A DNA stretch of 38,174 bases, from assembly GCA_037447655.1 (NCBI GenBank), contig JBBHKE010003147.1, forward strand, positions 1-38,174, read 5' to 3'. The notes under the pieces were generated by a model. That model ran no database searches. It was not told the origin of the DNA and worked only from the letters and a program-made list of their open reading frames with translations. The DNA comes from Zygnema cylindricum. Its lineage: Eukaryota > Streptophyta > Zygnematophyceae > Zygnematales > Zygnemataceae. Both the position numbers and the translations under genes were made by a program. This document shows positions 21,013 to 29,636 of the stretch, in pieces (within the stretch, counting starts at the first letter, position 1; each line of letters opens with the position of its first letter).

Positions 21013-21130
21013 GCGATTCACCTAGGACCACAATTATGATTCACGTGGGATCGTAAACGACAAGGTGTGATTTACGTGGGACCACAAAGTAACGAGGCGT
21101 GATTCACGTGGGACCACAAGTGACAAAGCA
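21013..21130. repeat. Four ~30-bp repeats each with ACGTG(G) core
   Basis: Units start at 21013, 21038, 21068 and 21100. They read GATTCACCTAGGACCACAA, GATTCACGTGGGATCG, GATTTACGTGGGACCACAA and GATTCACGTGGGACCACAAG. Copies 2 and 4 contain the perfect G-box CACGTG and copy 3 contains ACGTGG. In plants these are bZIP/bHLH binding sites, so the array could be an LTR enhancer; that role is inferred. Confidence 0.7.
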
Positions 21131-21682
21131 CTTAGGTGTTTCGTACTACACTACGAGAGTTGGTTGGACTTTAGCGATCACTGTGACTAAGCACCTGGAA
21201 CATTTTTGTACAGCTCGTTAACTGAAATATTTGAATAACAGAGTTTTGTAGTTTAGTGTATTAAAATTTAGTGTTTCATTAACTAGTTTTTTGGAAAATG
21301 TTAATTAGGTTTTTGGAGGAACTCTAGGTACAGTAAACTACAAGCTGGATACTTTGTCGTTAGTCAAGATAGTTCCATAGCACGGTCACCCGAATAAGTG
21401 TAACTAGTAGATACTCACTGTGAGTATATATTCTAGGACTTAGCCAATTTTGTGTCATCCAGTTTTGGGAGTATGATTTTCTAAGGGTAGTTTTTGGGAA
21501 ACTTCCAGACATCATATCTTATGGTTTACTGGGTCATTTTGGCTGCAATTTTAGGAATTGTCAGTTTACTGTATTGTGTATCACTCTGGCAAATTTGAAG
21601 CATATTGGCTCTCTGAGTCATATTTCGTGTCAGTTCTTACTTGGCGGTTGAGTAGTTACTTTGATAGTTTCTGCTATTTTTC

Positions 21683-22396
21683 ATGTCTACTTCTACTACT
21701 ACTGCTAGTTCTCCGCTTGCAATGGTGGTTGTAGAACAAGAGGTTATGGGCCTTTCGTCAAAAATTCCTATATTCAATTGCCAAAAATATGCGTATTGGG
21801 CGGCGATGGTTGAATCGTCATTTGAAACTGCTGACTTATTGGGGGTCTTGGATGGCCCTTTTGATGAAACATATCCAACTTGGGAGAAAAAGAATTTAAT
21901 GGCAAGGAAAAAATCTAATTTTTTGTATTTTAGAAAATTTGGTCATGTCCCGATTGAAAATGAAAAAGGCGAGGGAGATTTGGACATCCATCAAATCCGC
22001 TTTTGAGAATGCGAATATTCGAAGGAGCTCTTTGTGGCTGGAAAAAATTGGAGATATAAATACGCGGAGGAAACTATGGTTGAGTATTGTGACAATTTTC
22101 ACATGCTCATTGATGCTCACTCTTCTGCTGAGGGGTCATTTACTGAGTTACAACAGGTAGCTTTGCTTATTAGAGGTCTCCCTAGTAGCATCAAGGGTGT
22201 GTCTATTCAATTAAAGAGTTGTGATAAAGCTAGCTGGTCATTTCAGTTAGCGTATAATCTTAAATTGGAGGAAGAAACAAATATTAAACTCCTTGAGAGA
22301 GAAAGAAAGGTTAAAGCATTTGCAACAAGTTTTGACAAAAAAAATCAATTTAATCAGAATAAGAATCAGTTTAAACTAGAATCAGAATCAGTTTAA
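21683..22396 (+). pseudogene. Ty1/copia gag (copia 2)
   Basis: Gag of a plant copia element, in three frames. The ATG at 21683 opens MSTSTTTASSPLA, then PIFNCQKYAYWAAMVESSF and LLGVLDG, the usual start of the UBN2 gag domain. A frame change near 21960 gives AREIWTSIKSAFENA. Another near 22030 gives EETMVEYCDNFHMLIDA, LLIRGLPSSIKGV and LAYNLKLEEETNIKLLERER, and the frame ends in an asparagine- and glutamine-rich tract before the zinc knuckle. The protein would form the particle shell. The ATG choice is supported by the conserved block starting about 30 residues later. Confidence 0.85.
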
Positions 22397-22721
22397 TCAG
22401 GAGCAGAATAGGCCATCTACTACTTCTTGTTTCTATTGTTCTGAGAAGGGTCATGGATATAGGTACTGTCCTAAATTGAAAAAGGCCAATAGGACAAGTT
22501 TATACAAGCGAAGTTGGCAACAAAGCCAGTATCACAGAGGTTTTTTTGGAAATCTTTCCCGTGGAAATGCTCTTTTTTTAGCTTTTGCAACTGATGCAGA
22601 TGAGTCTCTCAGCTTCAATGAGCAAGAAAAAGCGTATTTATTTGCTATGGCGGCTGCCACAGAAGGTCTAAAAAATGCAGGATGGATCATGGACATAGGA
22701 GCGTGTGCCCCACATGTGTAG
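22397..22721 (+). pseudogene. Copia 2 zinc knuckle and protease
   Basis: The sequence reads CFYCSEKGHGYRYCP, an intact C-x2-C-x4-H-x4-C nucleocapsid knuckle, then a frame of 81 residues (22476-22721) ending WIMDIGACAPHV. This is the copia retropepsin active site with Ser of D-S-G-A changed to Ile. A stop follows at 22720. In the stretch to about 22900, short frames continue the protease (NKAAFTNLEQTSPKS) and then lose it. Confidence 0.8.
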
Positions 22722-22906
22722 GAACAAAGCGGCTTTTACGAATCTGGAGCAAACATCTCCAAAGAGTATACTTGCGGCATGAGTGTTCAAACCTCAGCTC
22801 AGGGTGATGTATCATTGATGGTAGATGTAGGGGGAAAGTCGGTAAAGAGGCACCGTTCACAATATTTTGTATTTTCCAGATTTTAAGATTTTTTTTTTCT
22901 ACATTA

Positions 22907-23216
22907 TTAGTGGAGAGCAAAGGCTTTGAGGTTGTTCAGAAAAGAGGGAGACTGATTGTTAGCAAGAAAGGGAAAGTCGCAGTAACAAGAACTAAAGATG
23001 TTAGCAAAATATACTGGATGGACATGGCTAAATATAAAGAAAATGATGTTCTTTACACTGGTGTCAAATCTGATAATAAGTTGTGGCATAAGACATTATG
23101 ACAGATGAATTATGACGGTCTAAAGAAAATGGTGAATTCAGGAAAAGTTGATGGAGTTTCTCTCAGATCTCATCCTATAAAAACATGTGATGGTTGTTCA
23201 CTTGGTAAGATCTATA
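22907..23216 (+). pseudogene. Copia 2 pre-integrase and integrase zinc finger; core lost
   Basis: RGRLIVSKKGKVAVTRTKD and KIYWMD are followed by LWHKTL, a stop, then MNYDGLKKMVNSGKVDGV and CDGCSLGKIYKR. This is the H-H-C-C finger at the start of copia integrase (LWHxRL...M...CxxCxxGK). Directly after GKIYKR the sequence jumps to the linker that precedes RT (SIPASDFEGGKRS at 23270). The whole catalytic core of integrase, normally over 150 residues with D,D-35-E, is therefore deleted. Confidence 0.8.
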
Positions 23217-24290
23217 AAAGATAGAGGAGAAGCCGAGTTTTTTCGAAAGAATCTACGAGAACCATCTATTCCGGCCTCAGATTTTGAAGGGGGAAAGAGA
23301 AGTAGCAAAAGACTGCAAGAAATACAGCTTAATAACAAGGTAACTAAAGAATTTCATCAAGATGAATCCCAAACTTATGGAGAGGCGATGACTTGTCGAG
23401 AAAGAAACAGGTGGAAAACAGTCATCAATGAGGAGATGGCCTCAATTATGGCAGCCGATACTTGGGAGCTGGTGCATTGTCCACCTAATTGAAAACTAAT
23501 CGGTTGTAAGTGGGTTTTCAAATTAAAACTCAACCCAGATAACACAATCGAGCGCTACAAGGCTCGATTAGTGGCAAAGGGGTTTACACAAAAGCAGGGA
23601 ATTGACTACGAAGAAACCTTTGCCCCGGTGGTCAGATTTCCCTCCGTCCGCATACTTATCAACCTAGCAACAGGGGAAGACATAGAAGTACACCAGATAG
23701 ACATTAAGACAGCCATTTGCATGGAAAATTGGAACAGGAGATCTTCATGCGACAACCCGTGATGTTTGAGGAGGAAGAAAAGGAGAGTAAGGTATGCCGG
23801 CTGATTAAATCTCTTTATGGTTTGAAACAGGCACCTCGACCGTGGAATAAGAAGCTTGATGAGTTTCTTATCGGTCTGGGATATATTCGGATCAGCTCAG
23901 ATCACTCAATCTATGTTTTTCGAAGATGAAGAAGGTTTTATATTTATTGCAATTTATGTTGATGATTTGCTTGTTTTAAGTAAATCAATGGAAAAAATTT
24001 ATAAACTGAAAGTCGATCTTAAGGGGAGATTTGAAATGAAAGATATAGGGGAAGCAAAATATGGAGTTCAAGTAGAGAGAGACCGAAAAAGAAAGATTAT
24101 AAAATTGACTCAAAAAAAAACAACATGGAACATGCTTGAAAAATTTCAGATGGATAAAGCTAATAGTTGTACAACTCCAATGGAGTTGAAGAAGGGAAGT
24201 GAGGGGAGTGAGGAAGAAAGAGTCATAGTCTTAGACGGGGAATTATCTCATGAAGAACAGAAGTTCATGCAGACTATCTTTACAGGCAAG
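23217..24290 (+). pseudogene. Copia 2 reverse transcriptase
   Basis: A well-recognisable copia RT. It reads WKTVINEEMASIMAADTWEL, GCKWVFKLKLNPDNTIERYK, ARLVAKGFTQKQGIDYEETF, APVVRF and IEVHQIDIKTA. A frameshift at about 23720 removes the usual FLNG. It resumes EQEIFMRQPVMFEEEE, LIKSLYGLKQAPRPWNKKLD and FIAIYVDDLLVLSKS, with catalytic YVDD intact at 23955-23966. The connection domain follows with MKDIGEAKYGVQVERDRKRK and CTTPMELKKGSEG. Frame changes occur near 23720, 23920 and 24290. The best-preserved copia pol in the window; it is closely related to the fragment at 7.77-9.26 kb. Confidence 0.9.
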
Positions 24291-24797
24291 TAGTGGGAAG
24301 TCTAATCTATTTTATGAATTGTACACGGCTGGATTTAGCTGCAGCTGTAGGAGTGCTGAGTAGAAGTCTAATTGCTCCCACTAAGAGAGATTGGGAGGCA
24401 GCTAAGAGAGTCCTTAGATATACTTGATAGGAACTGGGGATTTATGGTTGCATTTGGGTGGGGAGAATACTGACATCACTATTTGGAGAGATGCCAGTTA
24501 TGGTGATGCTCCGATTAGGAGATGCACTACTGGATATGTATTATATATGGGTGATGGAGCTTGCTGTTGGAGTAGCAAACAACAAAAAATTATTGCTCAG
24601 TCCACCATGGAGGCTGAGTATATGGCCTCTTGCTCTGCTGTAAAAGAATTGATGTGGGTCAAGTCTTTGCTTGGTGAGCTTGGTCACCTTAATAGTGGTG
24701 TGCAAAAAAATATTTTGTGATAATCACGCAGCAATCGCTATTTCTGCCAATCATAAACATCATTTTAAAGCCAAACACATGGACATCAGACTCAATC
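24291..24797 (+). pseudogene. Copia 2 RNase H, 3' truncated
   Basis: The sequence reads RQVVGSLIYFMNCTRLDLAA, AAKRVLRYT, a stop, then IGTGDLWLHLGGENTDITIW, RRCTTGYVLYMGDGACCWSS, STMEAEYMASCSAVKELMW and CDNHAAIAISANHKHH. It ends HMDIRLNR at 24800, where the typical HF-IRE continuation is missing. At that point the sequence changes abruptly into the middle of an LTR of the gypsy family on the other strand, so the copia 3' end and LTR have been lost. The Asp/Glu/Asp set of RNase H appears partly kept (DAS reads RDAS; TMEAEY; CDN). Confidence 0.9.
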
Positions 24798-25065
24798 GGT
24801 GAGAGAGAGCAAGAGAAAAGCTCAGCCGTCAAGATAAAATTCTTGTCCGAAATATATAATTCTTTAAGTTTAAGAATTAGCCTAAGTATGAGCTACGCTA
24901 AGCCTAAGCGAAACTATCCTACCTCTAGCCTACTTTACATGTATGAAACTAATTAAGATGTTTGCCAATAGGCGGACAACATCGTCTACGATACGCTGAA
25001 TTAAATTTACCGTCCGAGGGTAAAAACCCTCCAAAACTACATGTGCGCGCGAACCTACAAGGAAA
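24798..25065 (-). repeat. Partial LTR of the methyltransferase-gypsy family
   Basis: It matches 26047-26300 base for base in many blocks: GGTGAGAGAGAGCAAGA, AAGCTCAGCCG, GAGCTACGCTA, GCCAATAGGC, ACATCGTCTAC, CGTCCGAGGGTAAAAACCCT and ACATGTGCGCGCGAACCTAC. Orientation is the same as the left arm at 25.6-26.4 kb. It starts abruptly where copia 2 ends. Confidence 0.8.
25016..25031. repeat. Conserved LTR palindrome, GAGGGT-4-ACCCTC
   Basis: A perfect 6-bp inverted repeat with a 4-base A loop. It recurs unchanged at 26269-26284 and, in reverse orientation with a T loop, at 26885-26900, inside otherwise diverged LTR copies. Confidence 0.85.
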
Positions 25066-25619
25066 TGTTTGATATTTTTTTCCAACGTCTTAGCTCTTCC
25101 TACTTGGTTTTTAATATCGAGGGAAAATAGAGGGTCAAACTATGTGTACATCCGTCATGTCTAACCTAACGACTAACGATTTACGTGGATTGTTTGGGAA
25201 GGTTATGGTTTTTTTATTGATATGCCGAAATTGCTTCGACATAACCATCCTTCAGACCTTCGATTATTTATCGTCCTCCGGAAAGCTCGTTCAACTCCCA
25301 AATTAAAAGAGTTGACAAAGACACGCGATAAAATTTTGCACAAATTTCGCAATGTTGTAGTAAATTACGTTTTTTCATAGAAAATGACAATAGTGATGTT
25401 GGTCTACCTCGGTCGTGCATGAGAGACAAGCAAGCGAACATGGATCAAAACCAGCAAAGTCATGCTCACAAACATATACAACAATAAAAATAAATATAAA
25501 AAGTCAAAAAATATATACACCATGAGAAAGAATAAAAGTGAAAATGACCCAAAAAGAAATGAGGAAGAATACTCTCCTAAAGTGAAGTGGAAAAAGAGAA
25601 GGGGGAGAATACTCTCCTA
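25066..25619. other. No gene recognised between LTR fragments
   Basis: No recognisable coding sequence. It may hold the rest of the first LTR fragment (U3 side) and leader sequence of the next. It ends with a 40-bp direct repeat. Confidence 0.4.
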
Positions 25620-25630
25620 GAGTGAGTGGA
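25561..25630. repeat. 40-bp direct repeat
   Basis: GAAGAATACTCTCCTAAAGTGA at 25564 recurs as GGAGAATACTCTCCTAGAGTGA at 25604. Both are followed by GTGG, and 40 bases separate the two. They lie at the U5 end of the left LTR arm. Confidence 0.7.
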
Positions 25631-26425
25631 CCCAATGATTCATACTCAGCCACGAGGTAGCCACTGGGCTCTCGGCTTTTTATCGTATTCTTTACAAAAG
25701 TTATGTCGAAGAGGAAGCAAAGCAAATAAATAATTTCAACCAAAACAAGTAAAAATCCCAAAATCTAGTAAAAATTCACTTCCCCACTCCCAACCGAAAT
25801 TCAAACAAAGCAAACACAAACACTCCAAACCCTTCCGCTGCCTGTAGAAGACGCAGCCGGATCTGAATGCCTCTCCACACGAACTTCACTCCACCGCTTC
25901 CCAAAAATAACACAAGTTGGAGGGAAACCTTTCGGACTTGGCTTTGAGCCGTGTGAATTAAAGAGCGTGGGCAAAAATACAAGGTAAATGTTCTTAACCT
26001 ATCTAGCCTCTATAGCTAGCTAGCAAAGAAAAAAGAGAAACGTGAGCAATCGGTGAGAGAGAGCAAGAAAGAAGCTCAGCCGCCAAGAGAAAATTCTTGT
26101 CCCAAAGTTAAATTCTCTAAGTCTGAGAATTAGGCTAAGTAAGAGCTACGCTAGGCCTAAGCAAATTTAGCCTACGTCTAGTCTACTTTACATGCATGAG
26201 ACAACTTAAGATGTTGGCCAATAGGCATCCAACATCGTCTACCGTACGCTTGAAAAAATCCATCGTCCGAGGGTAAAAACCCTCCCTTCCTACATGTGCA
26301 CGTGAACCTACATGGGTTCGCGACTTAAATAAATAAAAAAATAGTGTATCGAAGCGTCGCCCAAAAATCGCGATTCGCCTCCAAACGATACTCCATGTCC
26401 ATACTTCGATATCGTGGTACGTGAG
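25620..26425 (-). repeat. LTR, left arm of a large inverted repeat
   Basis: The reverse complement of this segment matches 26740-27550 over about 800 bases. Shared blocks, reading plus here, include GCCACGAGGTAGCCACT, TTATCGTATTCT, GGATCTGAATGCCTCTCCAC, CACAAGTTGGAGGGAAAC, TTCTTAACCTATCTAGCCTC and CAACATCGTCTACCGTACGC. The U3 end (minus orientation) continues into the GCACGC array. The other end lies near 25620, where GAGTGAGTGGACC replaces GGGCTCAC of the right arm. Confidence 0.85.
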
Positions 26426-26429
26426 AAAA

Positions 26430-26600
26430 ACCGCGCGTGCATGATTTCTCTTGCACGCGCGATATTTTGCACGCACGCGCAGTATTTCTCACGCTCGCGC
26501 CGTACTTCGCATGCACGCACGTTTTAAGGCACGCGCGCGCGGTTTATGCATGCACATGCGATTTCATGCATGCACGTACGATTTAATGCACGCACGTCTA
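26430..26600. repeat. ~20-bp tandem array rich in GCACGC/GCATGC
   Basis: About eight units of a GCACGCRCGYGATTT-like sequence. Examples are TTGCACGCGCGATATTTTGC, ACGCACGCGCAGTATTTC, CACGCTCGCGCCGTACTTC, GCATGCACGCACGTTTTAAG, GCACGCGCGCGCGGTTTAT and GCATGCACGTACGATTTAAT. Alternating purine-pyrimidine runs dominate. The array lies between the two head-to-head LTR arms. Matching units near 26690-26735 suggest it is part of the LTR's U3. Confidence 0.85.
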
Positions 26601-26653
26601 GCTTTTTTGTTCGCACGTGGAAAATTTCGCGTTAGTTCATTTATTTATATGTT

Positions 26654-27552
26654 TGTTGAACCGTACTAATTTCGTGGTAGATGTTTTGTTTCGTGCGCAG
26701 ATACAACTATTCGAGTATTTCGTGCGATACTTTTTATTTCGTACGTAGGTACTACGATTTCAAAGTATGGACGTGGGGTATCGTCAAAAGGCGAATCGTG
26801 ATTTTCAGGCGACGCTTCGATACACCATTTATTAATTTATTTAAGTCTCGAACCCATGAAGGTTCGCGCGCACATGTAGTTAGAGAGGGTTTTTACCCTC
26901 GGACAGTGGATTTTGTCAAGCATACAGCAGACGATGTTGGCCGCCTGTTGGCCAACATCTTAAGTAGTTTCATGCATGTAAAGTTGACTCGACGTAGGCT
27001 AAATTTGCTTAGGCCTAGCGTAGCTGTTACTTAGCCTAATTCTCAGACTTAGAGAATTTAGCTTTTGGACAAAGATTTTCTCTTGGCGGCTGAGCTTCTT
27101 TCTTGCTCTCTCTCATCGATTGCTCACGTTTCTCTTTTTCTTTTGCTAGCTAGCTATAGAGGCTAGATAGGTTAAGAACATTTACCTTGTATTTCTGCCC
27201 ACGCTTTCTAATTCACACTGCTTAAAGCCAAGTCCGAAAAGTTTCCCTCCAACTTGTGTTGTTTTTGTGAAGCGGTGGAGTGAAGTTCGTGTGGAGAGGC
27301 ATCCAGATCCGGCTGCCGTTTCTACAAGCAGCGAAAAGGTTTGGAGTGTTTGTGATTGTTTTGTTTGAATTTCGGTTGGGAGTGGGGAAGAGAATTTTGA
27401 CCAGATTTTGGGATTTTTCTTTGTTTTGTTGAAAATATTTATTTGCTTTGCTGCCTCTTCGAGATAACTCTTGTAGAGAATACGATAAAGAACCGAGATC
27501 CTAGTGGCTACCTCGTGGCTTAGTATTCTTGTCCAAAAGGGCTCACTTTTTA
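26654..27552 (+). repeat. LTR, right arm of inverted repeat; probable 5' LTR of gypsy B
   Basis: It is the mirror of the left arm and is followed by a leader and gag in the same orientation, as expected for a 5' LTR. The start is uncertain: TTGTTGAACCGTACTAATTT near 26654 resembles TTGCCACACTAATTTG at the start of the minus-strand LTR near 13.46 kb. The U5 end is near 27552 (TTGTCCAAAAGGGCTCAC). I see no clear primer-binding site directly after it. Confidence 0.75.
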
Positions 27553-28741
27553 AAAAAATATTTTATTTGAATTAAACTAGTGACAAAAAAAAAAAAAACA
27601 TTTTGTTTTTGTTTCTGCTATTTCTTTCTTTCAATCTTTGTCTCTTATTTTGGTGCCACTATATTTCTTGGCTTTAGGGTTAAACCTAAATTTTGTATCA
27701 AATTTAGGGTTAATCTGCAAAATTAGGGTTTGGTGGCAGAATTAGGGTTTTGGGCTGCAAAATTAGGGTTGCAGTAGATTTAGGGTTTATTCCTTTTTAT
27801 TCTAGTCCTTAGGTCGGTATCCTTCTATTCTTTGGCTGCAAATTTGGAGTCTTGACCATCTAGAATTAGGGTTTGGCTTTGAAATTAGGGTTTTGCAAGT
27901 GGAATTAGGGTTGGCTGCGGGCTTTGGATTATTCTGGTCAGAAGTTTGGCTATATATCTGGAGTTTGAGCGGCCTCCGACTTTATTCTAACACACTTTTC
28001 CTATTTATCGCATTTGTGTGTCTTATTGGTTATTTTTCTTACACCAAACGCTTTCGTCTTTTCCTTCCATTGGTTCCCAAACATTCCACGGCGAACATCT
28101 TCACGATACGGAGGGTCTCGCGGAGGGTTATTTTGGAGACGTTGCTCGGAGCGAATTTGGTGGAGCGAATTTTATCCCAGGGAGCTCTGGAAAACCCGAC
28201 TTGCTTTGAACAGTTCGGTTCACCCTTAGTGCTCACCAAAGTACTAAAGGTGCCTGTAAGTAGCCGATGCCTTGCGGGTGCAGGAGCGTTCCGATTTAGT
28301 GTGGACACTCGTATATGGGATCGGTGTGGAGTGGTTCCATTGTGAACCTTTCTTATTGAGCATTTGCATTTCCCTTCTTTCCCTGCATGCTATCTGGCCC
28401 TAAGTGGCATTGGATTTTCGTGTGACTATCTGGAGTGGGATTTCTTGCTAGATCTTGCCGTGGGTGGCACCGTGTAGACCTTTTCTCGGCTGTGTTGCTG
28501 TAGATCTGCACCAAAGGGTGGCTGGATAGACATTTTCTTGTCTTTATAGATCTCGCCCTTTGGCCTTGCCAACTGTTTGCAGGGTAGAGGTTTTGGTAAA
28601 CCGACTTCTTGCTAGATATGACTAGCGAGTCTTGATAGTGACTGAGTGTGCTGACTAGACGAGTGGATTGGTCTAACACGTGTTGCATCTCGGTTAGGTC
28701 GTGCGAAACATTTCAGTATTGTAGTCAGGTTTTTCCCCTTT
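27553..28741 (+). other. Untranslated leader of gypsy B
   Basis: It lies between the LTR and gag, which fits a long leader. It has the TTAGGGTT array in its first third. The second half has scattered repeated words such as TTCTTGCTAGAT (28443 and 28607). An open frame of 150 codons (27893-28345) has no recognisable domain, lacks an ATG at its start and is probably not a gene. Confidence 0.5.
27674..27912 (+). repeat. Array of nine telomere-box motifs
   Basis: TTAGGGTT occurs at 27674, 27704, 27723, 27742, 27763, 27780, 27866, 27885 and 27905. The middle ones are spaced about 20 bases apart in a GCAAAATTAGGGTTTGG-like unit. The plant telomere repeat is TTTAGGG, and AAACCCTA is the telo-box of plant promoters. 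The copies are interspersed, not a contiguous telomeric tract. Confidence 0.9.
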
Positions 28742-29636
28742 GTTTATGCCCATAATTTATCCGGGTCCACCCGAGGTGGTACATTGTATCGTCCTCCGCA
28801 GTTAAATCCTTCGGATTTTCTTGAATTGTTGACCACATCCGATCCAATTGCGGATCGTAGATCGCCGTCAGTGCGGTCTGGTCTCACATCTACGTCATCA
28901 CTGTCCTCGGTTTCATCTAGTTCATACCTAGAGGGGACCGAAGAAGACTTTCCAGAGGAAACCTTTCCATCTCCTCACCCTCGTAGATTCCCTACCAGCC
29001 CAGCTTTGGCACAACCGTCTTATCCTCCTCCTTACGACATGGCTTTCTCTTTAGAGAGATCCATGGGTAGGATGCAATTATGCTTTTCCGGATTGAAGGA
29101 CACCATGTCCTTATCGCATTTCCGGATGTTATACGGCATAGAAATGAGGGATCTCGCATTTAGATATCAAGATAGGTTTGACCTCCGTGTCGCTTTTTCC
29201 CTTCTTGGCCGATACCTCCGTGGTACGGTCCTCACTCTCTACACTCGCAAGTACGAGGATGTTCTTGCGATGACAGAGTACATGGCTCCCTATGCGGGGT
29301 TACCACAAGTCCCCACAAGTCCTCGGCCAGGTGGATATCGCATATCAGGGTGCAAGACCGGCGGTATTATATGCTAATAGAGACGAGTTATATCCAGCTA
29401 TTTCCGAGGTTCCTCGTCAGTATGTAGTGGCTGCTCGAGCGGTCCCACCTAGAGCGGGGGGGAATCATTCCTTTACGGGATCCTCTCTCCGTCATGTTTG
29501 ACATTCTCTAAGAGGAGTACCGAATGCAAAATCCGGATCAGATCAAAGAGTTCATGAACTTCGAGCGTAAGCAAGGTGAAACTACCCCTGACTTGCGAGC
29601 TCGGATAGAAACTCTGCGGGAGGCTTGAGGTGTGAC
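28742..29636 (+). pseudogene. Gypsy gag (methyltransferase family, gypsy B), truncated
   Basis: This is the best copy of the gag shared with the minus-strand copy 1. The open part (to 29377) reads YRPPQLNPSDFLELL, SGLTSTSSLSSVSSSSYLEG, MQLCFSGLKDTMSLSHFRML, EMRDLAFRYQDRFDLRVAFS and RYLRGTVLTLYTRKYEDVLA. After a frame change near 29300 it continues VDIAYQGARPAVLYANRDEL, then near 29465 RDPLSVMFDIL and YRMQNPDQIKEFMNFERKQG. It stops matching at LREA (about 29627), where the element is cut off. No ATG begins the conserved frame; the upstream frame is open back past the leader boundary. No zinc knuckle, protease or methyltransferase remains. It follows its own LTR and leader. Confidence 0.8.

Larger units (their letters stand above)
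20640..21682 (+). other. Upstream region of copia 2, repeat-bearing
   Basis: There is no gene here. It stands where the 5' LTR and leader of copia 2 should be. It contains two short tandem-repeat blocks (20858-20980 and 21013-21130). I found no tRNA-complementary primer-binding site and no matching LTR downstream, because copia 2 is truncated at its 3' end. Confidence 0.4.

Noticed and set aside
26430-26600. CRISPR-like array
   Set aside because: The units are degenerate direct repeats without unique spacers, in a eukaryotic retrotransposon LTR.
26183-26669. Arg/Ala/His-rich frames around the inverted-repeat centre
   Set aside because: These are translations of the GCACGC tandem array in several frames and both strands, with no real protein signature.
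27674-27912. True interstitial telomere
   Set aside because: The motifs are separated by 10-80 bases of other sequence and are not a contiguous TTTAGGG tract, so a telo-box array fits better.
27893-28345. 150-codon open frame in the leader of gypsy B
   Set aside because: It opens without ATG, overlaps other open frames on both strands, and shows no domain. It is most likely leader sequence.
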